The position numbers and the translations under genes were made by a program. From Bog-159 sp049520215 (GTDB taxonomy: Bacteria > Acidobacteriota > Terriglobia > Bryobacterales > Bryobacteraceae): a DNA stretch of 47,989 nucleotides. The notes beneath the pieces were generated by a model that was not told the DNA's origin, searched no databases, and was given only the letters and a program-made list of their open reading frames with translations. The DNA lies in NCBI GenBank assembly GCA_049520215.1, contig JBEKPZ010000078.1, positions 1-47,989 of the forward strand, read 5' to 3'. Positions 24,561 to 32,908 of the stretch are shown here, one piece after another; positions within the stretch are counted from its first letter, which is position 1, and each line of letters begins with the position of its first letter.

Positions 24561-24590
24561 TTGACAGCGGCGCCGAGCTGCGGCACACTA
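24561..24590 (+). promoter_or_regulatory. Candidate promoter of the PadR/ADOP unit
   Basis: A perfect TTGACA lies at 24561-24566. At 17-18 bp spacing the -10 region is weak (CACACT/ACACTA at 24584-24590). It is 12 bp before the ATG of the PadR remnant, so a transcript would be nearly leaderless. The -35 is clear; the -10 is not. Confidence 0.4.
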
Positions 24591-24601
24591 GTAGTCTGCC
24601 T

Positions 24602-24906
24602 ATGGGAAAAGATCAGGCCCGCACCGAAATCCCGCCCGGGACGCTCTACATGCTCATCCTGCGCAGCCTCGCCCGCGTGGGGCCGATGCACGGCTATGGC
24701 ATCGCGCAGCATATCCAGCAGCTATCGGAGGACTGCAGCGCATGCTGATCAAGGGCTGGGTCACCGCGGACTGGGCGCAATCGGAAAACAACCGGCGCGC
24801 GCGCTATTACCGGCTGACTCCCGCCGGCAAGAAACAACTGAGCGCCGAGATGTCGGAATTCGACAGGGTCATGCGGGCGATCGCCAACGTGATTCAGCCC
24901 GCATAG
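24602..24906 (+). pseudogene. PadR family regulator with internal deletion
   Basis: An ATG at 24602 opens MGKDQARTEIPPGTLYMLIL, RSLARVGPMHGYGIAQHIQQ and LSED, then a premature stop follows within a few codons. One frame over, the same gene resumes LQRMLIKGWVTADWAQSENN, RRARYYRLTPAGKKQL and ends at TAG 24906 with NVIQPA. Intact PadR proteins of this type have a conserved segment (like VLxVEEGSLYPA) exactly at the junction. So roughly a dozen codons covering the end of the recognition helix were lost out of frame. The total of 305 nt is not a multiple of three. It precedes the ADOP permease by 14 bp, the standard position of its repressor. Confidence 0.85.
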
Positions 24907-24920
24907 AGGAGGGTCCACCG

Positions 24921-27575
24921 ATGGCATGGCTAGGGTCAAAGCCGGGCGAACTGTGGCGGCGCATCGGCTTTCTGCGCCGTCGACGGCAATTCGACTCCGA
25001 GATGGAAGAGGAACTGCGGTTCCATGCCGCCATGAAGGCCGGCGCCTACCGTGCGGACGGCGCAGACGCCGAAGAGGCGCACTACGCGGCCCTGCGCCGT
25101 CTCGGAAACCCTACGGAGTTGAGGGAAAGGAGCCGAGACATGTGGGGATGGCGTTGGTTGGAAGCATTCGCGCAAGACACCCGGTATGCGTTTCGCGTGC
25201 TGCGCAAGAGCCCGGCGTTCACGCTCCTTGCAGTTGTGTCGCTGGCGCTGGGGATCGGCGCGAACACGGTGGTGTTCAGCGTGCTCAACGCCCTGGTGCT
25301 GAAGGCGCTGCCCGTCGCCGATGCCGCGCGGGTCTACTTCGTCAATAACTCTGGCGGCCCCGCGCAATCTTTCCCCAACTACCGAGACATTCGCGACCGC
25401 AACGCGGTGTTCGAATCGCTGTTCGCCTACCGCATCGCCATGATGTCGCTCGATGACAACGGAGGCGCGCACCGCGTGTGGGGCTACCTGGTAACCGGCA
25501 ACTACTTCGAATCGCTGGGCATCAAGCCGGCGCTGGGCCGGTTCTTCACGCCCGCCGAGGACGCCCATCCCAACGCCAGCCCTTATGCCGTGATCAGCTA
25601 CGCCTGCTGGCAGGACCGTTTCGGCGGCGACCCGCAAGTTGCCGGGAAAGATATCCGCATCAACGGCCACCCGTACACCGTGCTGGGAGTCGCGCCGCGC
25701 GCGTTCCATGGCACCGAAGTCTTCTACTGGTCCGAGATATGGGTGCCCATGACGATGCAGCCTCAAATCGAAGGCCACTCGTGGCTGGACGAACGCAACA
25801 CCCACAATTCCTGGGTGGCCGGACGTCTGAAGCCTGGGGTAACTGTCCAGCAGGCGGAAGCCAATCTGGGTGTGATCGCGGCGCAACTGGCGCACGACTA
25901 CGCCTCGAACGAAGGCATGCGGCTCACGCTGAGTGTTCCCGGCGTTGCGGGCTCTGCGGGCCGCGAACCCACGCGCGCGTTTGCGGGCGGCGTCATGCTG
26001 ATGGCCGCGCTGGTGCTGCTGGCGGCATGTGCGAACCTCGCAAGCCTGTTGGCGGCCCGCATGGCAGATCGCAGCCGCGATCTGGCGATCCGCGTTTCCA
26101 TCGGCGCCGGCGGCGGCCGCATCGTGCGGCAATTGCTCACTGAATCGCTTTGGATCGCCATGCTCGGCGGAGCCGCGGGCTGCGCTCTGGCGGCCGTGTT
26201 ACTCCGGCTGCTCAGCCAGTGGCGCGCGCCGCTGGATTTTCCTGTCCAGTTCGATGTCACGCCGGACTGGCGCGTCTTCCTGTTTGCCTTCGCGGCAGCG
26301 CTCTCGACCGGCCTCCTGTTTGGTATCGGCCCTGCCCGGCACGCCTGGAAAGCCGCCCCCGCGCTGCATCTGAAAGGATCGGCTACACCGCGCTCCGGCC
26401 GCCGCTGGGCCGCGCGCGATGTCCTGCTGCCGGTGCAGATCGCGCTGTGCTGCGTGCTGGTCACGGCCAGCCTGGTCGCCGTACGCGGGCTGATGCGGTC
26501 GTTCCAAACTCCGCTCGGATTCCGGCCCGATGGCGCGGCCGTCATCGGCTACGACGTTGGCCTGGCCGGTTACAACGAAGACCAGGGGCGCGTGTTCCAA
26601 CAGCGTGCGCTGGAGGCCGTGGCGCACTTGCCGGGCGTGGAATCGGCAGCTTACTCCAGTTCCGTCCCGCTCAGCATCGATCAGTCCAGTACCACAGTCT
26701 ATTCCGAGAGCACCACCGATTTCCGCCCGAAGAATGCGCACTCGGCGGGCACTTATCGTGTGGCGCCCGGCTACTTCCAAACCGCTGGAACGCGGCTTCT
26801 GGCGGGGCGCGAGTTCACTCCGCAAGACAAGCCGAATGCGCCGCGGGTGGCCATTGTGAACCAGACGTTCGCGCGCAGCGTGACGGGCGCCGCGGATGCC
26901 GTTGGCCGCCGCTTCCGGCTGGGCGCCGGCGGACCGCTCTATCAAATTGTCGCGATTGTGGAGGACGGCAAATACGAGACCTTGACCGAGGTCCCCAAGC
27001 CCGCGGTCTTCTTCCCGATTCTGCAAAACTACTCGTCCACCATCGTTCTGATGGTGCGCTCCCGCAGGCCGGAGTCCGAATTGGCGGCGGAGATGCGGGA
27101 AGCCATCGGACGACTGGATCCGCATCTGGCCATTTACGGCGTCGGCAGCCTGCATCAGATGCTCGGCCTCGTTTACCTTCCGATGCACGCGGCCGTGGTG
27201 GCGCTGGGTGCGTTCGGCGTGCTGGCGCTGATGCTCTCCATCACCGGGATCTACGGCCTGGCGGCGTATACCGTATCGCGGCGCGTGCGCGAGATCGGCA
27301 TCCGGGTGGCCATCGGTGCGCGCCCGGTACAGGTCCTGCGGCTGATCTTCGCCCGCGCCGGCGTGCTGGTTGCGGCCGGCGCGACAGCCGGACTGGTGTT
27401 GGGCATGGCCGCCGCCCATGTACTGGCCAGCATCGTCTATCAGGCCAGCCCCCGCGATCCCGTGGTGATTGGCGCGTCCGTGCTGGCGATCGCCGGCGTG
27501 GGCCTCGCGGCAGCCCTGGGACCGGCCCGCCGCGCGTTGCGGATCGACCCCGTGCAAGCTCTCCGCCACGAGTAG
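24921..27575 (+). CDS. ADOP-type MacB/FtsX-like ABC transporter permease
   Basis: The start at 24921 (MAWLGSKPGELWRR) has GAGGAGGG upstream. An N-terminal soluble region FDSEMEEELRFHAAMKAGAY and HYAALRRLGNPTELRE matches the acidobacterial duplicated orphan permease (ADOP) leader. Two MacB-like periplasmic domains and FtsX-like membrane blocks follow: helices near 95-115 (FTLLAVVSLALGIGANTVVF), about 355-375, 415-435, 465-490, and the last three between about 755 and 875. The ending LGPARRALRIDPVQALRHE is typical. There is no ATPase domain and no ATPase gene beside it, as usual for this orphan family. Substrate unknown. With the PadR gene broken, its expression may no longer be repressed. Confidence 0.9.
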   Translation: MAWLGSKPGELWRRIGFLRRRRQFDSEMEEELRFHAAMKAGAYRADGADAEEAHYAALRRLGNPTELRERSRDMWGWRWLEAFAQDTRYAFRVLRKSPAFTLLAVVSLALGIGANTVVFSVLNALVLKALPVADAARVYFVNNSGGPAQSFPNYRDIRDRNAVFESLFAYRIAMMSLDDNGGAHRVWGYLVTGNYFESLGIKPALGRFFTPAEDAHPNASPYAVISYACWQDRFGGDPQVAGKDIRINGHPYTVLGVAPRAFHGTEVFYWSEIWVPMTMQPQIEGHSWLDERNTHNSWVAGRLKPGVTVQQAEANLGVIAAQLAHDYASNEGMRLTLSVPGVAGSAGREPTRAFAGGVMLMAALVLLAACANLASLLAARMADRSRDLAIRVSIGAGGGRIVRQLLTESLWIAMLGGAAGCALAAVLLRLLSQWRAPLDFPVQFDVTPDWRVFLFAFAAALSTGLLFGIGPARHAWKAAPALHLKGSATPRSGRRWAARDVLLPVQIALCCVLVTASLVAVRGLMRSFQTPLGFRPDGAAVIGYDVGLAGYNEDQGRVFQQRALEAVAHLPGVESAAYSSSVPLSIDQSSTTVYSESTTDFRPKNAHSAGTYRVAPGYFQTAGTRLLAGREFTPQDKPNAPRVAIVNQTFARSVTGAADAVGRRFRLGAGGPLYQIVAIVEDGKYETLTEVPKPAVFFPILQNYSSTIVLMVRSRRPESELAAEMREAIGRLDPHLAIYGVGSLHQMLGLVYLPMHAAVVALGAFGVLALMLSITGIYGLAAYTVSRRVREIGIRVAIGARPVQVLRLIFARAGVLVAAGATAGLVLGMAAAHVLASIVYQASPRDPVVIGASVLAIAGVGLAAALGPARRALRIDPVQALRHE

Positions 27576-27696
27576 TCTGCGCCTCAAGGCGGATATCGTA
27601 GCTGCTCTAATCCAGCGGGCCCGGCCCTCCGACAAGGGTCAAGTAGCGGCAATCGAGCTTAGCCTGTATACTGAGCAGCAGGGAGCATTTCGCAAG

Positions 27697-28185
27697 ATGA
27701 CTCCAGAGCATCCCGCCAGTGGCGGGTCTAATCAACCTGTGCGTCTCCCGGACCTCCGGTCTTTGGGGGTACACCGGCCTGTCATCCTTGTCGCTGATGA
27801 CGAAGCCCTAATCCGAAATCTGGTCACTCTGCTATTGCAGCACGAGGGGTATTTCGTTCTTTCCGCTGCCGATGGTTACGAAGGGCTGGAGCTATCGCGC
27901 AAGTACCCCGGACCAATAGATTTGGTGATTACCGACGTGCAGATGCCCAGGCTGAATGGTACCGACCTGTGCGCACTTCTGATCAAAGAGCGACCCGGAA
28001 TCAGGGTGTTGGTAATGTCTGGTGCGGACATGCACGAGATCGTCAGCCAAAATGCCAACATGCCGTTTCTGCCGAAGCCGTTCGACGGAGAGACCCTGAA
28101 GGCGAGTGTTCGGGCGATCCTGGACCAGCCAGCGAGCGGTAGTGAGCACATGGCAGCGCTGTCCACCCCTGCTGCTTCTGGCTGA
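27697..28185 (+). CDS. Stand-alone receiver-domain response regulator
   Basis: The start at 27697 has GGGAG about 11 nt upstream. After a 30-residue polar head comes one receiver domain (about 31-150): VILVADDEALIRNLVTLL with the acidic pair, LDLVITDVQMP-type strand (DLVITDVQMPRLNGTDL) with the phosphoacceptor Asp, VLVMSGAD with Ser, and FLPKPFDGETL with the conserved Lys. There is no output domain. Such proteins act by protein contact or as phosphate relays. No histidine kinase gene is nearby, so its partner is elsewhere. The tail (about 20 residues) is unstructured. Confidence 0.88.
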   Translation: MTPEHPASGGSNQPVRLPDLRSLGVHRPVILVADDEALIRNLVTLLLQHEGYFVLSAADGYEGLELSRKYPGPIDLVITDVQMPRLNGTDLCALLIKERPGIRVLVMSGADMHEIVSQNANMPFLPKPFDGETLKASVRAILDQPASGSEHMAALSTPAASG

Positions 28186-28284
28186 GGATGTGCCGCCGCG
28201 TACTCCCGAATATCCCCAGCGGCACGGCCATGTGCGGCGATATCGGAAGCTATTGAGCCGTGAAGGCGCGTTAACATATTAGCA

Positions 28285-28845
28285 ATGCTTAAGAGACTGC
28301 TGATCACCCTGTCGCTGTTGTGCGCGCCCCTGCCCGCCCAAGCTCCACCGGACGATCTGCGGTTCACCGGGGACGGTCAGCTCATGCGGCCGGACAATTA
28401 TCGCGAATGGATCTATCTGAGTTCGGGGCTGGGGATGACCTATGGCCCTATCGACTCCGCCGCCGCCCCCTCTGCCGAGCGCTTCGACAATGTCTTCGTG
28501 ACGCCCGGGGCCTACAAAGCATTTCTTCAGACCGGCTCCTGGCCGGACAAGACCATGTTTGCCTTGGAGGTACGCTACTCCGCCAGCCAAGGTTCCATCA
28601 ACAACGGGGGCCATTATCAGGAACGCTTCGCCGGTTTGGAGATCCACGTCAAAGACGCGGAGCGTTTCTCAACAAAATGGGCGTTCTTCGAATTCGGCAA
28701 CTCTCAACGGACAGCCAAGCCGCTTCCGGCCAACTCAAGCTGCCAGGCGTGTCATGCCAAGAACGGCGCCGTGGACGAGACGTTTGTGCAGTTCTATCCG
28801 ACCCTAATCCCAGTGGCCAAAGCCAAAGGCACGTTGAAGCCATAG
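28285..28845 (+). CDS. Exported cytochrome P460 family heme protein
   Basis: Residues 1-19 form a signal peptide (MLKRLLITLSLLCAPLPAQA). The mature domain has the P460 pattern: NYREWIYLSSGLGMTYGP, FDNVFVTPGAYKAFLQTGSW, GHYQERFAGLEIHVKD and a CQACH heme-binding motif at 153-157, then DETFVQFYP. P460 cytochromes carry a c-type heme cross-linked to a lysine and act on hydroxylamine or other small nitrogen species; many homologues are uncharacterised. The gene stands alone between a receiver protein and a convergent bacilliredoxin gene. There is no ribosome site before the ATG, so it may be leaderless. Confidence 0.87.
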   Translation: MLKRLLITLSLLCAPLPAQAPPDDLRFTGDGQLMRPDNYREWIYLSSGLGMTYGPIDSAAAPSAERFDNVFVTPGAYKAFLQTGSWPDKTMFALEVRYSASQGSINNGGHYQERFAGLEIHVKDAERFSTKWAFFEFGNSQRTAKPLPANSSCQACHAKNGAVDETFVQFYPTLIPVAKAKGTLKP

Positions 28846-28900
28846 GAGGCTGGTCGAAACTCCAGCTTGTTAACGTTGGGGGCCAAGCCCTGGCCGGTTG

Positions 28901-29335
28901 CTAAACCGGTTGGCGCGCTATGCAGAAGTGGTCGAACACTTCCGTGAGGATGCCGGCGATTTCCGCGGGCTCGCGGCGTTCGATCTCGCTGCGGTGCAGC
29001 ATGTAGACCGGTATTCCATCCTGGAACAGCGCCATCGACGGAGAGGAAGGCGGGTAATTGGACAACCGGGCGCGCAAGTGAGCCACCGCAGCTTCGTCGC
29101 CGCCGGCAAAAACGGTAGCCACCTTCGAAGGACGCACCGCATGTTGGAGTGCGAGGCCGATTGCCGGTCGGGCCCTCCCGGCGGCACACCCGCAAACGGA
29201 ATTCACGATCATCAACACGGCGCCGCTGTCCGGTCCCAGCAAGCGGTCCACATCTTGAGGTGTTCTCGCCTCTTCTACACCGTATCGGGTGAGATCCTGG
29301 CGCATTGCGGCGATGAGTGGTTCAGGGTAGGGCAT
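28901..29335 (-). CDS. BrxA/BrxB family bacilliredoxin
   Basis: The 144-residue protein matches the YphP/YqiW (BrxA/BrxB) family: an N-terminal helix with ML-type PYPEPLIAAMRQDLTRYGVE, a strand GAVLMIVNSVCGCAAGRARP with the CGC active site, and a second half PSMALFQDGIPVYMLHRSEI with the C-terminal helix. In Firmicutes these remove bacillithiol from oxidised proteins. Presence here suggests a bacillithiol-type thiol in this organism, but no biosynthesis gene is identified with certainty in the window. Length is normal. Confidence 0.87.
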   Translation of the reverse strand: MPYPEPLIAAMRQDLTRYGVEEARTPQDVDRLLGPDSGAVLMIVNSVCGCAAGRARPAIGLALQHAVRPSKVATVFAGGDEAAVAHLRARLSNYPPSSPSMALFQDGIPVYMLHRSEIERREPAEIAGILTEVFDHFCIARQPV

Positions 29336-29738
29336 AGTCCGATTGTAACAGCCCGTTCAGGAACTGCCGGAGCTCTTCTCTGAACTGTCCCCCCATACGC
29401 ACCGTGGCTGGCTCCAGGCAGCGGCTTGATCCATCGGAATAATCTGGACGCCGCAAGTAGGCTCCTCAAAGCCCACTTCATGCCCAGGCCAATTCGATGA
29501 ATCTACGCACTGGCGTTTTCTGACCGCCCGCGGTCACGTGACCGCATGTCGTTACGATCAGAGGGACTCGACCATTCCAAACCGAATCCGAAATTCGCCG
29601 GCGAGCGAATCGGCTCAACAAAGAACGATGTTTGGTACGACTCGTGCATTAGCGGTTAATGCACGACACCTGCATCGCGCCAGAGCGAACAATGCGCGCA
29701 CGTGCTCGCTGTAAGTTTATTTTCAAAGGAGAAATGAA
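29336..29738. other. Gene-free stretch with a perfect palindrome
   Basis: No coding frame of note. A perfect inverted repeat at 29643-29665 (CGTGCATTA, 5-nt spacer, TAATGCACG) lies about 75 bp before the small membrane-protein gene at 29739 and could be an operator. There is no T-run after it, so it is not a typical terminator. Confidence 0.4.
29643..29665. promoter_or_regulatory. Perfect 9-bp palindrome, candidate operator
   Basis: CGTGCATTA and TAATGCACG are exact reverse complements separated by GCGGT. It lies upstream of the 23-residue membrane-protein gene. A dimeric regulator site is inferred; no matching regulator is adjacent. Confidence 0.35.
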
Positions 29739-29810
29739 ATGCTCGGTTTAGGATTGGTTGGGACCGTTCTTGTGATCGTGTTAGTTGTGTGGATCATTCG
29801 CAGAGTGTGA
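29739..29810 (+). CDS. Tiny hydrophobic membrane protein (23 aa)
   Basis: AAAGGAG is followed seven bases later by an ATG at 29739. The product begins MLGLGLVGTVLVIVLVVWII and ends with two Arg and a Val, a single membrane span with a short positive tail. An ATG at 29734 in another frame gives only five codons. Very small proteins of this form (MLGLGLVGTxLVIVLI...) are annotated as Lmo0937/DUF-type stress membrane proteins in many bacteria. The strong ribosome site and clean topology support translation. Role unknown. Confidence 0.7.
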   Translation: MLGLGLVGTVLVIVLVVWIIRRV

Positions 29811-29975
29811 ACGCCGACTCGTTGAGACTCGGGCCGTGTCATGAAGACGGGACAGACATTGGCAAAAGGCGCAGGGATGGGTAGACGGATCGTCCTGGTT
29901 TGCGAAGAGTGTCATTTGCCCGGAGAATGGCTAGGGTAGTGCGTCCGAAATCCCGGAGAGTATTCAGACGCCGGT

Positions 29976-30063
29976 GTGGGGCGGCCAATCCTGGCCGCAG
30001 CCGCCTCTTCAGGCGGCTGGACCCGCTAGAGAGCGGGTTCGCGGGCTGAATAGCCCGCCCCAC
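29976..30063. repeat. Four-hairpin palindromic element with closing stem
   Basis: GTGGGG (29976-29981) pairs with CCCCAC (30058-30063). Inside are four hairpins, each with a 4-nt loop: 29981-29998 (7-bp stem, loop ATCC), 29999-30018 (8 bp, CTTC), 30019-30040 (9 bp with one G-T, AGAG) and 30041-30058 (7 bp, GAAT). The whole 88 bp folds like a four-armed cloverleaf on either strand. It lies between two small genes and holds no frame of its own. It may be a REP-like repeat or a structured RNA processing/termination element. Confidence 0.75.
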
Positions 30064-30203
30064 GGTGCGCACATAATCGTCGATCTGCCGCGACGCACTC
30101 CACTAGGACCCACCGTTGAAGTATCCGGAAGAGACAAACGGAGAACGGCTCGACGTTTGCACTCCCAAAAGGCAAATGCCAGGCTGAGGAAAGGCGGCGT
30201 TCA

Positions 30204-30446
30204 ATGAATTGCGCGGAGTTTACAGATATGCATGCAAACTGCGTCACTGCCATGCGAACCTATTTCGTCCAGGTTGAGAAAACGTCCGCAATGTTGGCGG
30301 AATGCACTGCGGAACCACTGACCTTCAGGGAGCGTTTCAAGCTTATGTCTCAGGGGATTGTGGAGAATGACGCCCACTTGGCCTACTTGGGCGCCAGAAG
30401 TCTTCTCCTTAGTGCAGCGCAACTAGGCTACGCCTCTTTAATCTGA
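30204..30446 (+). CDS. Small hypothetical protein (80 aa)
   Basis: GAGGAAAGG lies about 9 nt before the ATG at 30204. The product is largely helical: TDMHANCVTAMRTYFVQVEK, FRERFKLMSQGIVENDAHLA and GARSLLLSAAQLGYASLI, with no membrane span or known motif. Codon composition is less GC-biased than the surrounding window. It stands alone after the four-hairpin element. I do not recognise it. Confidence 0.55.
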   Translation: MNCAEFTDMHANCVTAMRTYFVQVEKTSAMLAECTAEPLTFRERFKLMSQGIVENDAHLAYLGARSLLLSAAQLGYASLI

Positions 30447-31042
30447 ACCAGTTACCGTTCGTTGGCACCGCAGGCAAGCCGGTAGCCGTTCGTGACACAG
30501 GATGCCCCGCGCGGGCTTCGGTGTTGCGAACTCAGCCGCAAAGGTCGAGGTCACTGGCTTCGCGATGCACAAACCAGCGGAGGCCTACACCCTAATCGCG
30601 CGTCACCGCCGCCTGGCGTCTTCGGCCCGTGCGCCCAGGCGCCCCGCCGGATCGCCGCGCCAGCCGCCGGGTGCGATACGGGCGAGGAGCTACGCCGAGC
30701 TTGCAAGAGGATGATAACGCCGCTTCTACGCGACGCTGACTGGGCCGCACCGTGTGCTGGGAACGGGAATGTAGTTCTGCGGCGATCTCCCCGCCTTCGT
30801 CGCCCGCCAGCACGCCACCCAGAAACTTCGGCAGGCTCTTCAGCTTCGTTTACGGCTTGACCTTCGGACCGCTGAGCCACACGATCCACGCGCCGCGATG
30901 CCAGCAGGCATATGACGCGAGCCGTCCACGCAGCCGACCAGGGCGAAAGCGGGCGCGCGTGTCAATCCTCCATCGCCGCCCGTCCAAAGCCGTCTTCCTC
31001 CTGCTCGCCGGCTGCCTGCAGGAGGAAGACGCCAGCGTTCGT
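30447..31042. other. Gene-poor stretch
   Basis: About 600 bases without a convincing gene. Several long frames exist on both strands but are arginine/proline-rich, as expected by chance at this GC content. A minus-strand stretch near 30760-30840 (SLPKFLGGVLAGDEGGEIAA) reads like protein and may be a remnant of a lost gene. Confidence 0.3.
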
Positions 31043-32590
31043 TTAGCCACCAGCCACGGCGGGCAAAGCGCGCCCCGGCGGGTCCACATGTACGTTCAGC
31101 TTTTCCGAACTGGTGATCCGCATACCCCCCGTGTCCCATTCGATCCGCTCGCCGGGAAACCGCTGTGCGATGCACCCCAGCAGAAACGCCTCGGTCACCG
31201 GACTCTGTATCTCGAAGTTCGCCAGCGGCGCCTGCGATCCACCTCGCGCCGCCGCCACCCACTGGTCGATGGCGACATTGCGCGGCCGCTCGCCACGCGG
31301 TGGCCGCGTCGGCGGCTGGTACTTTTTCGCTTCCGGATACACCCGCGGATTGTTCCCGTTGAATCCGGCCAGGATGATTCCTTTATCGCCCACGTACAGG
31401 ATGCCTTCATTGTCCTCGCCGGCCTGGAAATAGTGCTGATCCTCCGCGCGCAATCCCGCCGGCCGCTTGGGTCGGAGACCTCCGTCGTACCACGACATCC
31501 GCACGGCGGGCCGGTCGCCCACGGCCGGATAATCCAGGTGCACGATGGACGCCTTCGGGAAGGTCTCTGCCCAAGACTCGCTGGAGCACGCTTCCACGCC
31601 CACCGGCGGCGTGAGCCCCAGAATCTTGAACACACCCGCGAAACTGTAGCAGCCCATGTCGCCGAACGACCCGCAGCCGAAATCGTACCAGCCGCGCCAT
31701 ACAAACGGCAGATAGGTATGGTTGAACGGACGCTCCGGCGCGGGACCTAGCCACAGATTCCAGTCGAGACCCTGGGGCACGGGTTGCGCCTCCACGGGCC
31801 GGTCGATTCCCTGCGGCCAAAACGGCCGGCTCGACCAGTTGTGCACTTCGCGGACGTGCCCGATGGCGCCGTCCGCGATCCAATCCGCGATCAGCCGCGT
31901 GGACTCGCTCGAAGGGTTGTTGACCGGCAGCGAAGTCGCCACCTTCATATCGCGCGCCACTTGCGCCATGCGCCGCGCATCGCCGATGGTGTGGGTCATG
32001 GGCTTCTGACACAGCACGTGCTTGCGCCGCTGCATGGCCGCCAGTGAGATCGGTGCATGCCAGTGGTCGGGCGTCGCTACGTAGACCGCGTCCACGTCCT
32101 TTTCCTTCTCCAGCAACTCGCGGTAATCGTTGTAAGCCGCGCAGCCTCTATAGGAGCCGGAGCCATTGCGCGAGCCGTAATAAGCTTCCACCAGGCGCTT
32201 GGCCGGCTCGCGGCCGCCCATGCCGAGGCTGGTCCGGAACTCGTGCGTCAGTTGAGCGAAGCCCGGCGAGGCCAGATCCTCGCCCCAACTTTCGTAGCCC
32301 GCGCCCAGCAACCGGCGGGCCGACTGCAATAAGTCGTTCTCACCATATTCCGCGTAGTCTTTGCTGAACCGGTTGCAATCGCAAACCGCCACTACCTGCA
32401 CGTCCGGCCGCGCCAACAGTTCCATGGTCACCGCCTGACCCTGCCGGCCCAGGCCCACGCTGGCCAACGTAAGCCTGTCGCTCGGCGGCACAAATGGCGC
32501 GCCCAGCACATGCCGCGGCACGATCATGAAACTGGCTACGGCCCCCGCAAACGCGCGGCGCGAAAGCTGACCATCCCCGGAGAGATCCAT
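31043..32590 (-). CDS. Tat-exported Gfo/Idh/MocA family oxidoreductase
   Basis: The start at 32590 has GGAGG about 8 nt upstream and gives a twin-arginine signal (LSRRAFAGAVASFMIV). The Rossmann motif LASVGLGRQGQAVTME and VVAVCDCNRFSKDY follow, then DAVYVATPDHWHAPISLAAM and HVLCQKPMTHTIGDARRM with the family Lys-Pro. The C-terminal part (about 300-515) is the beta-sheet substrate domain with GWYDFGCGSFGDMGCYSFAG. Such enzymes oxidise or epimerise sugars or cyclitols with NAD(P); this large exported subgroup probably carries its cofactor across by Tat. It is divergent from a Tat-exported sugar isomerase, so both probably serve one catabolic route. Length (515 aa) is long but usual for the subgroup. 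Confidence 0.9.
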   Translation of the reverse strand: MDLSGDGQLSRRAFAGAVASFMIVPRHVLGAPFVPPSDRLTLASVGLGRQGQAVTMELLARPDVQVVAVCDCNRFSKDYAEYGENDLLQSARRLLGAGYESWGEDLASPGFAQLTHEFRTSLGMGGREPAKRLVEAYYGSRNGSGSYRGCAAYNDYRELLEKEKDVDAVYVATPDHWHAPISLAAMQRRKHVLCQKPMTHTIGDARRMAQVARDMKVATSLPVNNPSSESTRLIADWIADGAIGHVREVHNWSSRPFWPQGIDRPVEAQPVPQGLDWNLWLGPAPERPFNHTYLPFVWRGWYDFGCGSFGDMGCYSFAGVFKILGLTPPVGVEACSSESWAETFPKASIVHLDYPAVGDRPAVRMSWYDGGLRPKRPAGLRAEDQHYFQAGEDNEGILYVGDKGIILAGFNGNNPRVYPEAKKYQPPTRPPRGERPRNVAIDQWVAAARGGSQAPLANFEIQSPVTEAFLLGCIAQRFPGERIEWDTGGMRITSSEKLNVHVDPPGRALPAVAGG

Positions 32591-32908
32591 AACAACCTCC
32601 AATGTGGCCAAACGCCACCAGGATCATTATAGATTCGCGCGCCGATCCCTGGTGGCGGTATGCTAACGACGGAGCGCTTGCCGTCTCGGCCGATCTCGCT
32701 AATGATCTCTTATTTCTTGCCTGTGATCGATCCGCCAAGCTGGCAGTGGTTGCCGGGTTAGCTGTTTGCGCGGCATTTGAGATTTCGAAAAACAGGGACA
32801 AAACGCCGTCTCTTAGGGGTCAATCGGCTTTACACCTTGTCGCGTTAGGCGCGCTCGCCTGAATCCCTCAAGCCCCAAGCGCCGCGAACTATGAGACAAT
32901 GCCGCAGT
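32591..32908. other. Divergent intergenic region
   Basis: About 320 bp separate two divergent Tat-exported enzymes and must hold both promoters. A rightward frame at 32602-32862 is open but shows no ribosome site or family, and I do not call it. No clear palindrome is visible. Confidence 0.3.

Noticed and set aside
24087..24920. The permease frame extended upstream to 24087
   Set aside because: The extension runs through the antisense of two other genes and the PadR remnant. A strong ribosome site and the family N-terminus fix the start at 24921.
32602..32862. An 86-residue plus-strand frame in a divergent promoter region
   Set aside because: It starts 12 bp from the divergent gene start, has no ribosome site, and its translation resembles no family.
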